Below, piece after piece: positions 24,489 to 32,489 of a stretch of DNA of 32,537 bases (position 1 is the first letter of the stretch; the number at the start of each line of letters is the position of its first letter). The stretch is from assembly GCA_964343195.1 (NCBI GenBank), contig CAYFIR010000071.1, positions 1 through 32,537 on the forward strand, written 5' to 3'. Under the pieces are notes generated by a model that was not told the DNA's origin, ran no database searches, and worked only from the letters and a program-made list of their open reading frames with translations. The DNA is from CAYVAP01 sp964343195. Its GTDB lineage: Bacteria; Bacteroidota; Bacteroidia; J057. The position numbers and the translations under genes were made by a program.

Positions 24489-25487
24489 CTACCCCCAAAT
24501 CACCAACTGCACTGAAGCACTGACACCCGCCGCGAGTCCAACAATGGCTATTTTGTCGCCGGGATTCAGCCATCCCTGAGAAATGGCATGATCCAGACTA
24601 AGGGGAATGGAAGCACTGGCCGTATTGCCATAGCGGTCAAAGACGTTGATGCAGCGTTCGGGCGGCAGATTGGCCGCCTCGGCGATCACGCGGAAGGTCG
24701 TAGCCGACACCTGATGGGTGAACATGTACTTCACTTCGTCGTGGGTCCAACCCACTTTGGAGAGGCACTGATCGAATAGCTGCTCAGTCTCCTCGATCAA
24801 CACATCCTTGAGTTGGGCGGTGTGGCCTTCAAAGAAATTCTTGCTCGCATCGTGCGGAAACATGGAACCGCCGCCCTTAATGGTGCAGAGTTCCCAGTGC
24901 TTGCCAGCCGTTACGAACTCCTGGTAGATAATGCCTTCCTCTTTTTCCGTTGCGGAAAGCAACACCGCTGCTCCGGCATCCCCCAGGGTCAGGGCCGCAA
25001 TTCCCCGTTTGAGGTGGGCCATGTCCTGCACGTCGAAATTGACGCTATCGCTGGGCTTTTCTCCAGAAACAACGAGGATATTCTGGTAAAACCCGGCTTT
25101 GATCATCGCGTCAGCGGCCATCATAGCGGAGACTACGCTGTTACAGGCATTTTTCATGTCCATCGCGGGACAGTTGAGGCCGAGTTTGTACTGGACAATG
25201 TTGGCAGTAGCGGGCTCAATCAGATCAGAACAGGCAGAGGCGAAGATCAGGAAATCGACCTTTAGATCTGGATTTCGCTCCAATAGCGGACGGGCAGCTT
25301 TTGCAGCCAGATCGGACGCCTGTTCCTCACCAGCAGCCACCCTTCGCTCGCGGCTCCCAAACAGCTTTTCCAACGCTCCCGCTGGCAATAGCTTTGCTTT
25401 CTGGTTGACACGAGTTTCTATCTCTGCATTACAGAGCACCCTCTCAGGCAGGTAAACCGAGAGGTCCTTAATTTTAGAATTAATCAT
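24489..25487 (-). CDS. 3-oxoacyl-ACP synthase III-like ketosynthase
   Basis: The 332-residue protein is a thiolase-fold condensing enzyme of the KAS III type. The catalytic triad is complete: C115 in MKNACNSVVS, H258 in YMFTHQVSATTF, and N288 in FDRYGNTASASIPL. The glycine-rich LGDAGAAVLL (168-177) and the C-terminal GLAAGVSASVQLVIWG are typical. It is more like the secondary-metabolism or OleA-like relatives than housekeeping FabH, because the N-terminus ends in a ERRVAAGEEQASDLA segment; this is a judgement by eye. The start ATG (25485-25487) overlaps the stop of the upstream oxygenase as ATGA, so translation is likely coupled. The frame stays open upstream of this ATG but opposite the oxygenase it is only a shadow. 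Confidence 0.9.
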   Translation of the reverse strand: MINSKIKDLSVYLPERVLCNAEIETRVNQKAKLLPAGALEKLFGSRERRVAAGEEQASDLAAKAARPLLERNPDLKVDFLIFASACSDLIEPATANIVQYKLGLNCPAMDMKNACNSVVSAMMAADAMIKAGFYQNILVVSGEKPSDSVNFDVQDMAHLKRGIAALTLGDAGAAVLLSATEKEEGIIYQEFVTAGKHWELCTIKGGGSMFPHDASKNFFEGHTAQLKDVLIEETEQLFDQCLSKVGWTHDEVKYMFTHQVSATTFRVIAEAANLPPERCINVFDRYGNTASASIPLSLDHAISQGWLNPGDKIAIVGLAAGVSASVQLVIWG

Positions 25488-26380
25488 ACTTTGGCAGCTA
25501 GGAACCGACGCCACAGGGGTCGGGTGATAAAATTGAACCCATTCCAGCTTTCGACAAATTCGATGGCGTCCGCCAGACAGTGTTCGGCGAATCTGGGTTT
25601 GAAGTGCTTCTTCGCCTGTTTGTAGCACTCGCGGGGATTTTCGACGCCGATGCGCTCGTAGATTTCCTGCTTGACGTAGAGGGTGCGCATGAAGAAGATG
25701 TTGAACAGCACGATGATGCTGAACCAGGTGCGCTTGAGGAAGTGAGCCTTTTCGGTGAATTGGCGCAGCCAGGAGGCTGTGAAGACAATGTGCCGCCCTT
25801 CCTCGATGTGGTGCAGTTCGGAGACCTTGCGCAGCACTTCGTAGATGCCCTTGTCGCGGCGGATCATTTTGCCATAGACATCTGTGATCAACTCCACCGA
25901 AAGGCCCGACATGAAGACCCAGGAGGCGGGCATGTATTTCACCGTGAGTTTGCCCCAGAAATTGTGCTGGCGAGTAGGCATGATGGGCTTCCCCTCCAGT
26001 CTGCGAATCGCCGATGCGAACATGTCCTGATGCCGAAATTCCTCGATCAGTTCCCGAATGAGAAAGCGATATTCCAGGCTGTCGGGCGACAGGTCGAGTA
26101 CGTGCCGATTGATAAACAGGCAAAAAAGTCCCTCTGACCAGGCATAGGAGTACATCACCTGCACCATTTCGTGGCGTCCCAGCTCCCGTTTTTGCCAGGG
26201 CGTCAGCTTGTCATAGAAGGGGAGCCCCTCGGATGAGACGATTTTTTCGGGTAAAAACAGCTGATCTTCCCCTGCTTCTTCCTCCCAGGGAACAAACTCT
26301 TCGGGAATCAGGGGTTTTTCCTTGCTGATGCGGATAAGACGCTCTACCTGTTCGTCGGTAAGTTGTGTGGTGACAGACAT
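25484..26380 (-). CDS. AurF-like diiron oxygenase
   Basis: The 298-residue protein matches the AurF/CmlI diiron oxygenase family, which oxidises amines to nitro or hydroxylamine groups in known members. All expected metal ligands can be placed: E83 in YAWSEG, E114 and H117 in EEFRHQD (ExxH), E163 in SVELITD, and H190, E194 and H197 in HHIEEGRH. The last three have the same H-x3-E-x2-H spacing as AurF. A hydrophobic helix (WFSIIVLFNIFFM) is near residue 220. The substrate is unknown, and relatives acting on lipids or fatty-acyl chains cannot be excluded. The ATGA overlap with the KAS III gene makes a joint pathway likely. It is the first gene of the set; the start ATG is at 26378-26380. Confidence 0.8.
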   Translation of the reverse strand: MSVTTQLTDEQVERLIRISKEKPLIPEEFVPWEEEAGEDQLFLPEKIVSSEGLPFYDKLTPWQKRELGRHEMVQVMYSYAWSEGLFCLFINRHVLDLSPDSLEYRFLIRELIEEFRHQDMFASAIRRLEGKPIMPTRQHNFWGKLTVKYMPASWVFMSGLSVELITDVYGKMIRRDKGIYEVLRKVSELHHIEEGRHIVFTASWLRQFTEKAHFLKRTWFSIIVLFNIFFMRTLYVKQEIYERIGVENPRECYKQAKKHFKPRFAEHCLADAIEFVESWNGFNFITRPLWRRFLAAKV

Positions 26381-26649
26381 AGATGAGAAGGGGTTAAGCG
26401 GTAGTTCAAAGTTGGGGAGTTGGTTATTCGCAGTTTATCCAGAGCAATAATAGCCCAGCATCCTTCTCCCTCATCTTTGAGTTTCCAGGAAACTGCTTCA
26501 ATATATCGAAGATCCCACCTATAACGAAAAGCTTATTTGGAAATCCTCAGCGATTGTTTGAAAAATGAACAAAAGGAAAGGGAAGCCCGTCAGGAACTTC
26601 CCTCAATATTCTATATTTCTGCAAATTTCTACACCAAAAAGGGTTGACC
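26381..26649. other. Spacer with degenerate heptamers and glmM terminator
   Basis: It must contain the promoter of the oxygenase gene, but no clear TAnnTTTG box was found. At about 26402-26425 the sequence GTAGTTCAAAGTTGGGGAGTTG looks like a decayed form of the GGAGTTG/GGAGTTC heptamers seen elsewhere. The part next to glmM holds that gene's terminator. Confidence 0.4.
26568..26604 (-). terminator. Probable glmM terminator
   Basis: On the minus strand AGGGAAG-N11-CTTCCCT (26603-26579) forms a 7-bp stem followed by TTCCTTTTGTTCATTTTT. It lies 46 bases after the glmM stop. Confidence 0.55.
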
Positions 26650-28029
26650 CTACGCCATGGAGGAAAGCACGCCCATCACCTTCTCGGCCAATTGGTCAGC
26701 TTCTTCCTGAGTCGGTGCTTCGGTGTAAATGCGGATGATCGGCTCGGTGTTGGACTTTCGCAGGTGTACCCATGAATGTTCAAAGTCCACTTTCACTCCA
26801 TCGACGTCGTTCACGTCATTGTCCGCGTGCTGCTTTTTGAATTCTTCCAGGATGGCATCCACGTCCATTCCCTCGGTGAGGGACACTTTCTGCTTGGCCA
26901 TGAAGTAGTTGGGGTAAGTGGCCCGCAGCTCCGAAGCAGTTTTGCCACTTTTCACCAGATGCGACAGGAACAAAGCGATCCCGACCAATGCGTCACGTCC
27001 GTAGTGCAAGGGCTGGTAGATGACGCCGCCGTTTCCTTCTCCCCCAATGACTGCATCGGTGCGTTTCATGATTTCTACTACGTTAACCTCGCCGACGGCG
27101 GAGGCATAGTAGCGACAGCCGTGGCTTTCAGCTACATCGCGCATGGCGCGGCTGCTGGACAGGTTGGTGACCACCGCACTCCTGTTGTGGCTCAGGACAT
27201 AGTCGGCCACGGCCACGATGGTATATTCTTCGCCGAACATTTCCCCTTTGTTGTCCACGAAGACCAGACGATCTACGTCAGGGTCAACGGCAATGCCCAG
27301 ATCGGCTCCTTCAGACTTTATTTTTTCGCACAGCTCGGTCAAATTGGCAGCGAGTGGCTCCGGATTGTGGCTGAACCAGCCAGTCGGAGTACAGTTGATT
27401 TCGATGATGTCTTCTACCCCAAGGGCACGCAACATCTGTGGCACGTAAATGCCTCCACTGCTGTTGACGCCATCGACTACGACTTTCAAGCCAGCTTTCC
27501 CGATGGCATATCGGTCCACCAGGGCTATTTTCAGGATTTCCTGAATGTGGTTTTCAACGTAGTTATCGACGACCCGCACGTGGCCCAGTTCGCGCACATC
27601 GCTGAACTGATAGTAGCCATTTTCCTGAATTTCCAGGATTTCCATCCCGTCTTTCTTCGTCACAAACTCACCGCGGTGATTGAGCAGTTTGAGGGCATTC
27701 CACTCTACGGGATTATGGGAAGCAGTCAGGATGATGCCCCCAGCAGCGTTGAAGTCCGGAACCGCCATCTCGACAGTAGGAGTGGTGGACAGCCCCAGGT
27801 CAATGACCTCAAAGCCCAGTCCTACCAAGGTTGAGGAAACCAGTTGGTGTACCATGGCACCAGATGGACGAGCATCACGCCCGATCACTACTTTGCGCTC
27901 TGTTCCCTTAAATGTCAACCACGTCCCAAATGCCGCGGCTACCTGAACTATATCGATTGGAGTGAGGTTTTTTCCGGCCGGACCTCCTATAGTACCGCGG
28001 GTTCCCGAAATCGAAGAAATCAGCGTCAT
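26650..28029 (-). CDS. glmM: Phosphoglucosamine mutase (alpha-D-phosphohexomutase)
   Basis: GlmM converts glucosamine-6-phosphate to glucosamine-1-phosphate for UDP-GlcNAc and cell-wall synthesis. From the ATG at 28027-28029 the protein has 459 residues and begins MTLISSISGTRGTIGG, the normal start; the upstream extension covers the promoter. The active-site serine that carries phosphate is S104 in TASHNPVEWNALK. The metal-binding loop is VDPDVDRLVF with D249, D251 and D253. The sugar-binding loop reads GGEGNGGVIYQ rather than the GEQSGH form of E. coli GlmM, as is usual for Bacteroidota and archaeal homologues. The phosphate-binding motif near the end is RKSNTEPIIRIY. Phosphoglucomutase or phosphomannomutase activity cannot be excluded. 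Confidence 0.9.
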   Translation of the reverse strand: MTLISSISGTRGTIGGPAGKNLTPIDIVQVAAAFGTWLTFKGTERKVVIGRDARPSGAMVHQLVSSTLVGLGFEVIDLGLSTTPTVEMAVPDFNAAGGIILTASHNPVEWNALKLLNHRGEFVTKKDGMEILEIQENGYYQFSDVRELGHVRVVDNYVENHIQEILKIALVDRYAIGKAGLKVVVDGVNSSGGIYVPQMLRALGVEDIIEINCTPTGWFSHNPEPLAANLTELCEKIKSEGADLGIAVDPDVDRLVFVDNKGEMFGEEYTIVAVADYVLSHNRSAVVTNLSSSRAMRDVAESHGCRYYASAVGEVNVVEIMKRTDAVIGGEGNGGVIYQPLHYGRDALVGIALFLSHLVKSGKTASELRATYPNYFMAKQKVSLTEGMDVDAILEEFKKQHADNDVNDVDGVKVDFEHSWVHLRKSNTEPIIRIYTEAPTQEEADQLAEKVMGVLSSMA

Positions 28030-28050
28030 GGGATCTATTTGTTTGGTGGC

Positions 28051-28058
28051 CAAATATA
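28051..28058 (-). promoter_or_regulatory. -7 element of the glmM promoter
   Basis: The minus strand reads TATATTTG, identical to the tRNA-Leu -7 box and an exact TAnnTTTG match. It ends 21 bases before the glmM ATG. No good -33 TTTG is visible at the usual distance, so the promoter may be weak or activator-dependent. Confidence 0.45.
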
Positions 28059-28132
28059 GAGAAAATTCGCATACTTGCTTCCGCAATACTACCGATAATC
28101 TATTTTTCGCCCAGCTTTGTTGGGAAACTGAA

Positions 28133-29113
28133 ATGACAGAACCGGACTTTATCGATGTCTTGAAGAAGGGTTGCCAAAACGACCTTTTGCCGCAGACGCG
28201 GATACATCAGTTGCCTGAATTTGGGCATAGCAGAGCTGATGTATGGGTAAAGCGCGAGGATGAAAGCGGATTTGGAATTTCCGGGTGTAAAAAGCGGAAG
28301 TATGCCTCTCTCATTCCGTGGCTCCTCAGAGAACGGCCTCCGTTGGTGGTACTCACAGGAGGGGCAGTCAGCAACCATATTGTCGGTTTTACACAGCTGC
28401 TGATCGAAAATGGAGTTCCTTTTCGGCTGTACCTGAGACAGACTGGTTCCTCCCCACAACATGGCAATGCCCTGCTCCGGCATCTGCTCGCAGCAGAAGA
28501 TCAGATCAGGTGGGTCTCTACGAAAGAATGGCCTCAGGTGCTTTCTCTGGCCCAAAGAGAACAGCCAGATGCATTAATTCTGCCAGAAGGCGGCGAGCAT
28601 CCCATGGCTCTACCGGGAGCCTGCACACTTTGGGGAGACATCAGGAGAAATGAGCAGGAGCTGGGAGTGACATTCGACCATATTTTCATCGATTCTGGTA
28701 CAGCCTTCGTCGCGGGAGCCCTGTTGGGGATGAAGCAGCTTTTTCGGATGGAAACGAAGCTCCATATTGTACTCACCGCAGGGGACGATACGTTCTTTCG
28801 CCAGCAATATCAAAAGCTCCAGGATTGGTCTGCAGAAACTCTCCCATCCCCCTTTCCCGATTATGAAAACGAACACGCAACCTTCTCCCCTCCCCTAACG
28901 GCCAAATCCTTTGGGGCAGTCAACCGAACCGTCAAAGACTACCTGCAGGAACTAGCTCGACGTTATGGACTCCTCACCGATCCCATTTACACCGCCAAGC
29001 TATTCCAAACTGCCGAATCAATTATCAAGACCCGACAGTTGCATGGGCGCATCCTCATCATCCATAGTGGCGGAGGTACTGGCTTGATGGGGTTTGGAAC
29101 AGAAGACTTTTGA
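28133..29113 (+). CDS. DcyD/ACC-deaminase-like PLP enzyme
   Basis: The 326-residue protein, from the ATG at 28133, belongs to the fold-type II PLP enzymes that include D-cysteine desulfhydrase and 1-aminocyclopropane-1-carboxylate deaminase. It has VWVKREDESGFGISGCKKRK (38-56). K53 lies where the PLP lysine is expected in the GNKxRK motif, with Cys in place of Asn. LTGGAVSNHI (75-84) corresponds to the GGxQSNHxR loop, and IIHSGGGTGLMGF near the end is the phosphate or cofactor loop. Substrate cannot be fixed from sequence by eye. It is divergent from glmM, with about 100 bases between the starts. The frame is open further upstream, but this part crosses the glmM promoter. Confidence 0.8.
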   Translation: MTEPDFIDVLKKGCQNDLLPQTRIHQLPEFGHSRADVWVKREDESGFGISGCKKRKYASLIPWLLRERPPLVVLTGGAVSNHIVGFTQLLIENGVPFRLYLRQTGSSPQHGNALLRHLLAAEDQIRWVSTKEWPQVLSLAQREQPDALILPEGGEHPMALPGACTLWGDIRRNEQELGVTFDHIFIDSGTAFVAGALLGMKQLFRMETKLHIVLTAGDDTFFRQQYQKLQDWSAETLPSPFPDYENEHATFSPPLTAKSFGAVNRTVKDYLQELARRYGLLTDPIYTAKLFQTAESIIKTRQLHGRILIIHSGGGTGLMGFGTEDF

Positions 29114-29197
29114 GCCATCAAAATTGATGAATTCCTGCTTACATAACCTTTGCCTACCTGAACCGTTATTATTGCTCCATCAATCAACAATCGCCCT

Positions 29198-29647
29198 ATG
29201 AACTGGTCTGACGTATTGAATTTTGCGAAAAATGGTAGCCCTGCACCTCCCCGTCGCGTGGAAAAGACCGACGAGGAATGGAAGGCCCAACTCACCCCTG
29301 ATGAATATTATATCACCCGCCAAAAAGGAACAGAACGTGCCTTTACAGGGGCTTACTGTGAAGCTCATACTCCAGGACGTTATGGCTGCAAGTGCTGCGA
29401 CACGCTTTTGTTTGACTCCAACCTGAAGTTTGAATCAGGATCTGGTTGGCCCAGTTTCACCGAGCCCATCGAAGACAATGTCATCAAATACGAGATGGAC
29501 AAAAGCTTTGGGATGATCCGTGTTGAAGTGATGTGCAACGTCTGCGATGCCCATTTGGGACACGTGTTTGACGATGGCCCGGGTGGGAAACTGCGGTTTT
29601 GCATCAACTCCGCTTCCATCACTCTCGAAGAAAAAACGAATGCATGA
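29198..29647 (+). CDS. msrB: Peptide-methionine (R)-S-oxide reductase
   Basis: MsrB reduces methionine-R-sulfoxide in proteins using thioredoxin. The 149-residue protein has two zinc-binding pairs, C64/C67 in YGCKCCD and C113/C116 in VMCNVCDAHLGHVF. ESGSGWPSF (79-87) is conserved, and the catalytic cysteine C135 is in KLRFCINSASI. C54 in GAYCEAHTPG is a candidate resolving cysteine. There is no signal peptide, so it is cytoplasmic. A terminator follows at 29715. TATTATTG about 24 bases before the ATG resembles the glyA -7 box, but no -33 element is at a proper distance. Confidence 0.95.
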   Translation: MNWSDVLNFAKNGSPAPPRRVEKTDEEWKAQLTPDEYYITRQKGTERAFTGAYCEAHTPGRYGCKCCDTLLFDSNLKFESGSGWPSFTEPIEDNVIKYEMDKSFGMIRVEVMCNVCDAHLGHVFDDGPGGKLRFCINSASITLEEKTNA

Positions 29648-29714
29648 CCATGCGTTTGCCGGGTTTTGACCGAAATGCTTGGGACTAAGGCCCTGGAAAA
29701 CTAGTTTTGTAACA

Positions 29715-29742
29715 GGCAACCACCTAGCGGTTGTCTTTTTCC
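29715..29742 (+). terminator. Rho-independent terminator after msrB
   Basis: GGCAACC (29715-29721), a 7-base loop ACCTAGC and GGTTGTC (29729-29735, one G-U pair) are followed by TTTTTCC. It lies 68 bases after the msrB stop and inside the open frame that precedes the aldo/keto reductase, which supports the later start of that gene. Confidence 0.65.
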
Positions 29743-29759
29743 TTTCATTGACCTTGTTT

Positions 29760-30578
29760 ATGCAGTATCTACAGGTTCGTCACTACGTATTGCCACAGCT
29801 GGGACTGGGCACTTTTGAGCTTCAGGGCAAAGAGGCTTCCAACGTCACCGAGATGGCCCTCTCCATGGGGTATCGCCACATCGACACCGCCCAGATGTAT
29901 GGCAATGAAACCCAGGTGGGAACAGCTATCCGTCGTTCCAGCGTGGACCGGGACGACCTGTGGATCACGACCAAGGTCTGGCACACCGAGTTGGCCGAAG
30001 GCCGCTTCCTCCCCTCCGTACAGGCCAGTCTGGATCGCCTTGGACTGGATTATGTGGACCTGCTGCTCATTCACTGGCCGAGTAAGGAAGTTTCAGTAGA
30101 AGAGGCCGTGATGGGCCTCATGCAGGCCCAGGACCGCGAATACTGCCGGGCCATTGGGGTCAGCAATTTCCCAAAATCCTACGTCGAAACTGCCCTGGAA
30201 ATGGGGGCAGAGATCATCACCAACCAGGTAGAGTACCACCCCTTGCTGGACCAGCGTGAGCTGCTGTACTACCTCGTTGAGAACAAGATGTCTCTGACGG
30301 CCTATTCTCCACTGGGTCAGGGACATGTACTCAATGATCCTACCATAAAGGACATCGCAGCCAACTACGGCAAGTCTCCTGCCCAGATAGCCCTTCGCTG
30401 GTTGATCGAACAGGATGAAGTGCTGGCACTGCCCCGATCGACCAACCCCAGGCACCTGCGCAGCAACCTCGATGTCTTCAACTTCCGGCTGAGCCAGGAG
30501 GACAAACTCGCCCTTGATATGCTCTCCGAACAGAATCGCCGCATCGTCAACCCGGACTTCGCACCGGAGTGGGATTGA
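29760..30578 (+). CDS. Aldo/keto reductase
   Basis: The 272-residue protein, from the ATG at 29760, is an NADPH-dependent (beta/alpha)8 aldo/keto reductase. The catalytic tetrad is complete: D42 and Y47 in HIDTAQMYGNE, K72 in ITTKVWH, and H105 in LLLIHWPS. The cofactor-binding sequences AIGVSNF, TAYSPLGQGH and LPRSTNPRHL follow in order. The arrangement and length resemble the 2,5-diketo-gluconate reductase (DkgA/DkgB) group, but substrates of such enzymes overlap widely. A longer frame starts at 29679, but it runs through the msrB terminator. A heptamer array starts 10 bases after the stop. Confidence 0.9.
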   Translation: MQYLQVRHYVLPQLGLGTFELQGKEASNVTEMALSMGYRHIDTAQMYGNETQVGTAIRRSSVDRDDLWITTKVWHTELAEGRFLPSVQASLDRLGLDYVDLLLIHWPSKEVSVEEAVMGLMQAQDREYCRAIGVSNFPKSYVETALEMGAEIITNQVEYHPLLDQRELLYYLVENKMSLTAYSPLGQGHVLNDPTIKDIAANYGKSPAQIALRWLIEQDEVLALPRSTNPRHLRSNLDVFNFRLSQEDKLALDMLSEQNRRIVNPDFAPEWD

Positions 30579-30587
30579 GGTGGGTTC

Positions 30588-30643
30588 GGAGTTGGGAGTT
30601 GGGAGTTGGGAGTTGGGAGTTGGGAGTTGGGAGTTGGGAGTTC
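30588..30643 (+). repeat. Heptamer tandem array (GGAGTTG)
   Basis: Seven copies of GGAGTTG are followed by one GGAGTTC, all directly joined. The array begins 10 bases after the aldo/keto reductase stop codon. The unit differs by one base from that of the array behind sppA (rotation GGAGTTC). Confidence 0.9.
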
Positions 30644-30699
30644 AGGTACTCGACTGACCGGGGGTAGGTTTCAACATGATGCCTTATCTTGGCTAACGC

Positions 30700-30790
30700 C
30701 CCATATTCCCCCTATACACCTTATTTCCCCGTATTCCTCATACCGTATTCCGCCTATATCTCCCTATAGCCCCCATATCTCCCTCCCCAC
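30700..30790. repeat. Degenerate short tandem tract rich in CCCxTAT units
   Basis: The plus strand repeats variants of CCCATATTC, CCCTATA, CCGTATTCC and CCCATATCTCC for about 90 bases. On the minus strand it reads as GGGATATGG-like units, similar to the tract at 16969-17041. It lies between the heptamer array and the histidine kinase gene. The whole gap 30579-30844 has no supported gene. Confidence 0.5.
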
Positions 30791-30844
30791 GTTAATTAAG
30801 GTTAAATCACTTGAAATCAGGACCTTGGGGGTGTAAATTGGGGT

Positions 30845-32344
30845 ATGATGAAGAAAGGCATATGGCCTCGGGTGCTCATGCTGGCAAGTCTGGTGTTGCT
30901 GCTGGTATTTGAACTGGTATGGCTTACACAGGTCTACCAGGATCAGCGACGCAATCTCAAACAACAGGCTGATCTCGCGTTTCTTCAGGCCATCGATGAA
31001 GTACAGGATTCTCTGATGCAAACCGTGTTTACGCGCGGGGCATTTCTCCAACGGTTTCCGGGAAAGGATAGCTCACCTACCAACTCTGTAGTACGATTCA
31101 GCACTTTCCCCAGCCAAAAAGATACCTTTCAGCGCGATACCACCATTTCCATTAGCATTGACCTGACTTCCCGAGACACGGCATCAGTCAACCCGCCGCC
31201 CAGAGAACATCTCTTTGGGCTTCGGAATGAAGGGAAAGAAGTCTCACAGGTGGAACGTAGCCTGAGAAAGGTTTTTGTGGGTCCCAGCAAGCCTCAGACA
31301 GATCAGCCGTCGTCGGGGCTTTTGTCCATATGGGTGGAGCAATTGGATGGAGTAAGCGAAGACAGCCTTGAACTTTTCTTCCTGCTACAGGAAGAAGTGC
31401 AGCAAATTGAGCTGGGGACCCCATTCACCCTCCAGGAAATTCAGGAAAATGATAAGCCCTTGTTGCCGGGGCTATTGTATAGCCGGAGGTACCTCGATAC
31501 GCCTACCGACCAGTCATTCGCGCTGGTATTGACAGATCCACGAGGTTATTTACTTGGGCAAATGTGGGTGGAAATTCTGTTTGCCATCCTGCTTTTTGGG
31601 CTGGTGACGCTCGCCTTTGGCACCATATACCGCAGCCTGACACAGCAACAGCGGCTTACCCAACTCAAAAATGATTTCATCGCCAATGTCACCCATGAGC
31701 TAAAGACGCCGATTACGACTGTCCGTGTAGCACTTGAAGCATTGCAAAACTTTGATGCGCTGGAAGATCCCATGCGGACGCGGGAATACCTCGACATCTC
31801 CAAACAGGAACTCGATCGACTGACCCTTTTGGTGGACCGCGTCCTGAAAATGTCTCTCTTTGAACGAGATAAGCTGATCCTGAAACCAGAATCCATCGAA
31901 CTGAGCAATTTACTCAGTAGCATCGTGGCTACCATGCAACTACAGTTCCGCAAGCATGCAGCCGAGGTTCACCTTGACATCCCGGCAGGAGAGTATTGGG
32001 TTAATGGAGATCGGCTACACCTGACCAACGTTATTTTCAACCTACTTGACAATGCCCTCAAGTACAGCCCGCAGCACCCTGATATTAAGCTATCCCTCAC
32101 AACGGGCGATTCTGAAGCGATCATCGTTGTTCGGGATAAAGGAATCGGCATCCCAGCGGCATATCAGGAGAAAATATTTGAGAAATTTTTCAGGGTGCCG
32201 ACTGGTGACCGACATGATGTCAAGGGCCACGGATTGGGGCTCAGCTACGTAGCAGAAGTCATCAGGCGCCACCACGGCCGGGTGGAAGTAGCAAGTCAGG
32301 AAGGTTCCGGAAGCACTTTCAGTTTGTATTTGCCCCTTAACTGA
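30845..32344 (+). CDS. Sensor histidine kinase
   Basis: The 499-residue membrane kinase has a first membrane segment at about 8-30 and a second at about 240-262 (ILFAILLFGLVTLAFGTIY). They enclose a 200-residue periplasmic sensor region without a recognised domain. The cytoplasmic part has the phosphoacceptor H284 in FIANVTHELKTPITT. The N-box is in FNLLDNALKYSP, the G1 box is DKGIGIP, the F-box EKFFRVP, and the G2 box GHGLGLSYV, as in HisKA/HATPase proteins. No response regulator is visible before the window ends. The second codon is also ATG, so the start could be three bases later. Its signal is unknown. Confidence 0.93.
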   Translation: MMKKGIWPRVLMLASLVLLLVFELVWLTQVYQDQRRNLKQQADLAFLQAIDEVQDSLMQTVFTRGAFLQRFPGKDSSPTNSVVRFSTFPSQKDTFQRDTTISISIDLTSRDTASVNPPPREHLFGLRNEGKEVSQVERSLRKVFVGPSKPQTDQPSSGLLSIWVEQLDGVSEDSLELFFLLQEEVQQIELGTPFTLQEIQENDKPLLPGLLYSRRYLDTPTDQSFALVLTDPRGYLLGQMWVEILFAILLFGLVTLAFGTIYRSLTQQQRLTQLKNDFIANVTHELKTPITTVRVALEALQNFDALEDPMRTREYLDISKQELDRLTLLVDRVLKMSLFERDKLILKPESIELSNLLSSIVATMQLQFRKHAAEVHLDIPAGEYWVNGDRLHLTNVIFNLLDNALKYSPQHPDIKLSLTTGDSEAIIVVRDKGIGIPAAYQEKIFEKFFRVPTGDRHDVKGHGLGLSYVAEVIRRHHGRVEVASQEGSGSTFSLYLPLN

Positions 32345-32354
32345 GAGCTAATTC

Positions 32355-32384
32355 CCAGGATCCCCTGTCCCTGGTTCTCTTTTG
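32355..32384 (+). terminator. Weak terminator-like hairpin after the kinase
   Basis: CCAGG (32355-32359) pairs with CCTGG (32370-32374), followed by TTCTCTTTTG. The stem is only 5 bp, so termination is uncertain, but its position 10 bases after the stop fits. Confidence 0.35.
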
Positions 32385-32428
32385 GGTTCTCTGACAAAAA
32401 TGGCGGGAATGTATAGAAGGAAGGTGCG

Positions 32429-32489
32429 ACCCCTCTGGGGTAGAGTCGGTGGTGCTTGGTGAGCTACAAAGGTCAGACCTCTATAGCTC
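32429..32489. repeat. Adjacent nested hairpins
   Basis: ACCCC-tct-GGGGT (32429-32441) is followed by a nested structure: GAGCTA (32461-32466) pairs with TAGCTC (32484-32489), enclosing AGGT-cag-ACCT (32470-32480). The two hairpins share wording (ACC...GGT) and may be units of a repeat continuing past the window edge. No gene is present from 32345 to the end. Confidence 0.5.

Noticed and set aside
23038..24579. Long plus-strand open frame opposite the FdhF-type gene
   Set aside because: It is a shadow of high-GC codon bias; the minus-strand protein has clear motifs and the plus-strand one has none.
25488..26123. Upstream extension of the KAS III frame, rich in Arg, His and Ser
   Set aside because: It lies opposite the well-supported AurF-like gene in another frame and has no family features; the MINSKIKDLS start overlapping as ATGA is far better.
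29149..29174. TTTG and TATTATTG as msrB promoter
   Set aside because: The boxes are only 14 bases apart, too close for the usual 19-21 base spacing.
29679..29759. Hydrophobic N-terminal extension of the aldo/keto reductase
   Set aside because: The extension is encoded by the msrB terminator hairpin and T run; cytoplasmic aldo/keto reductases need no such leader.
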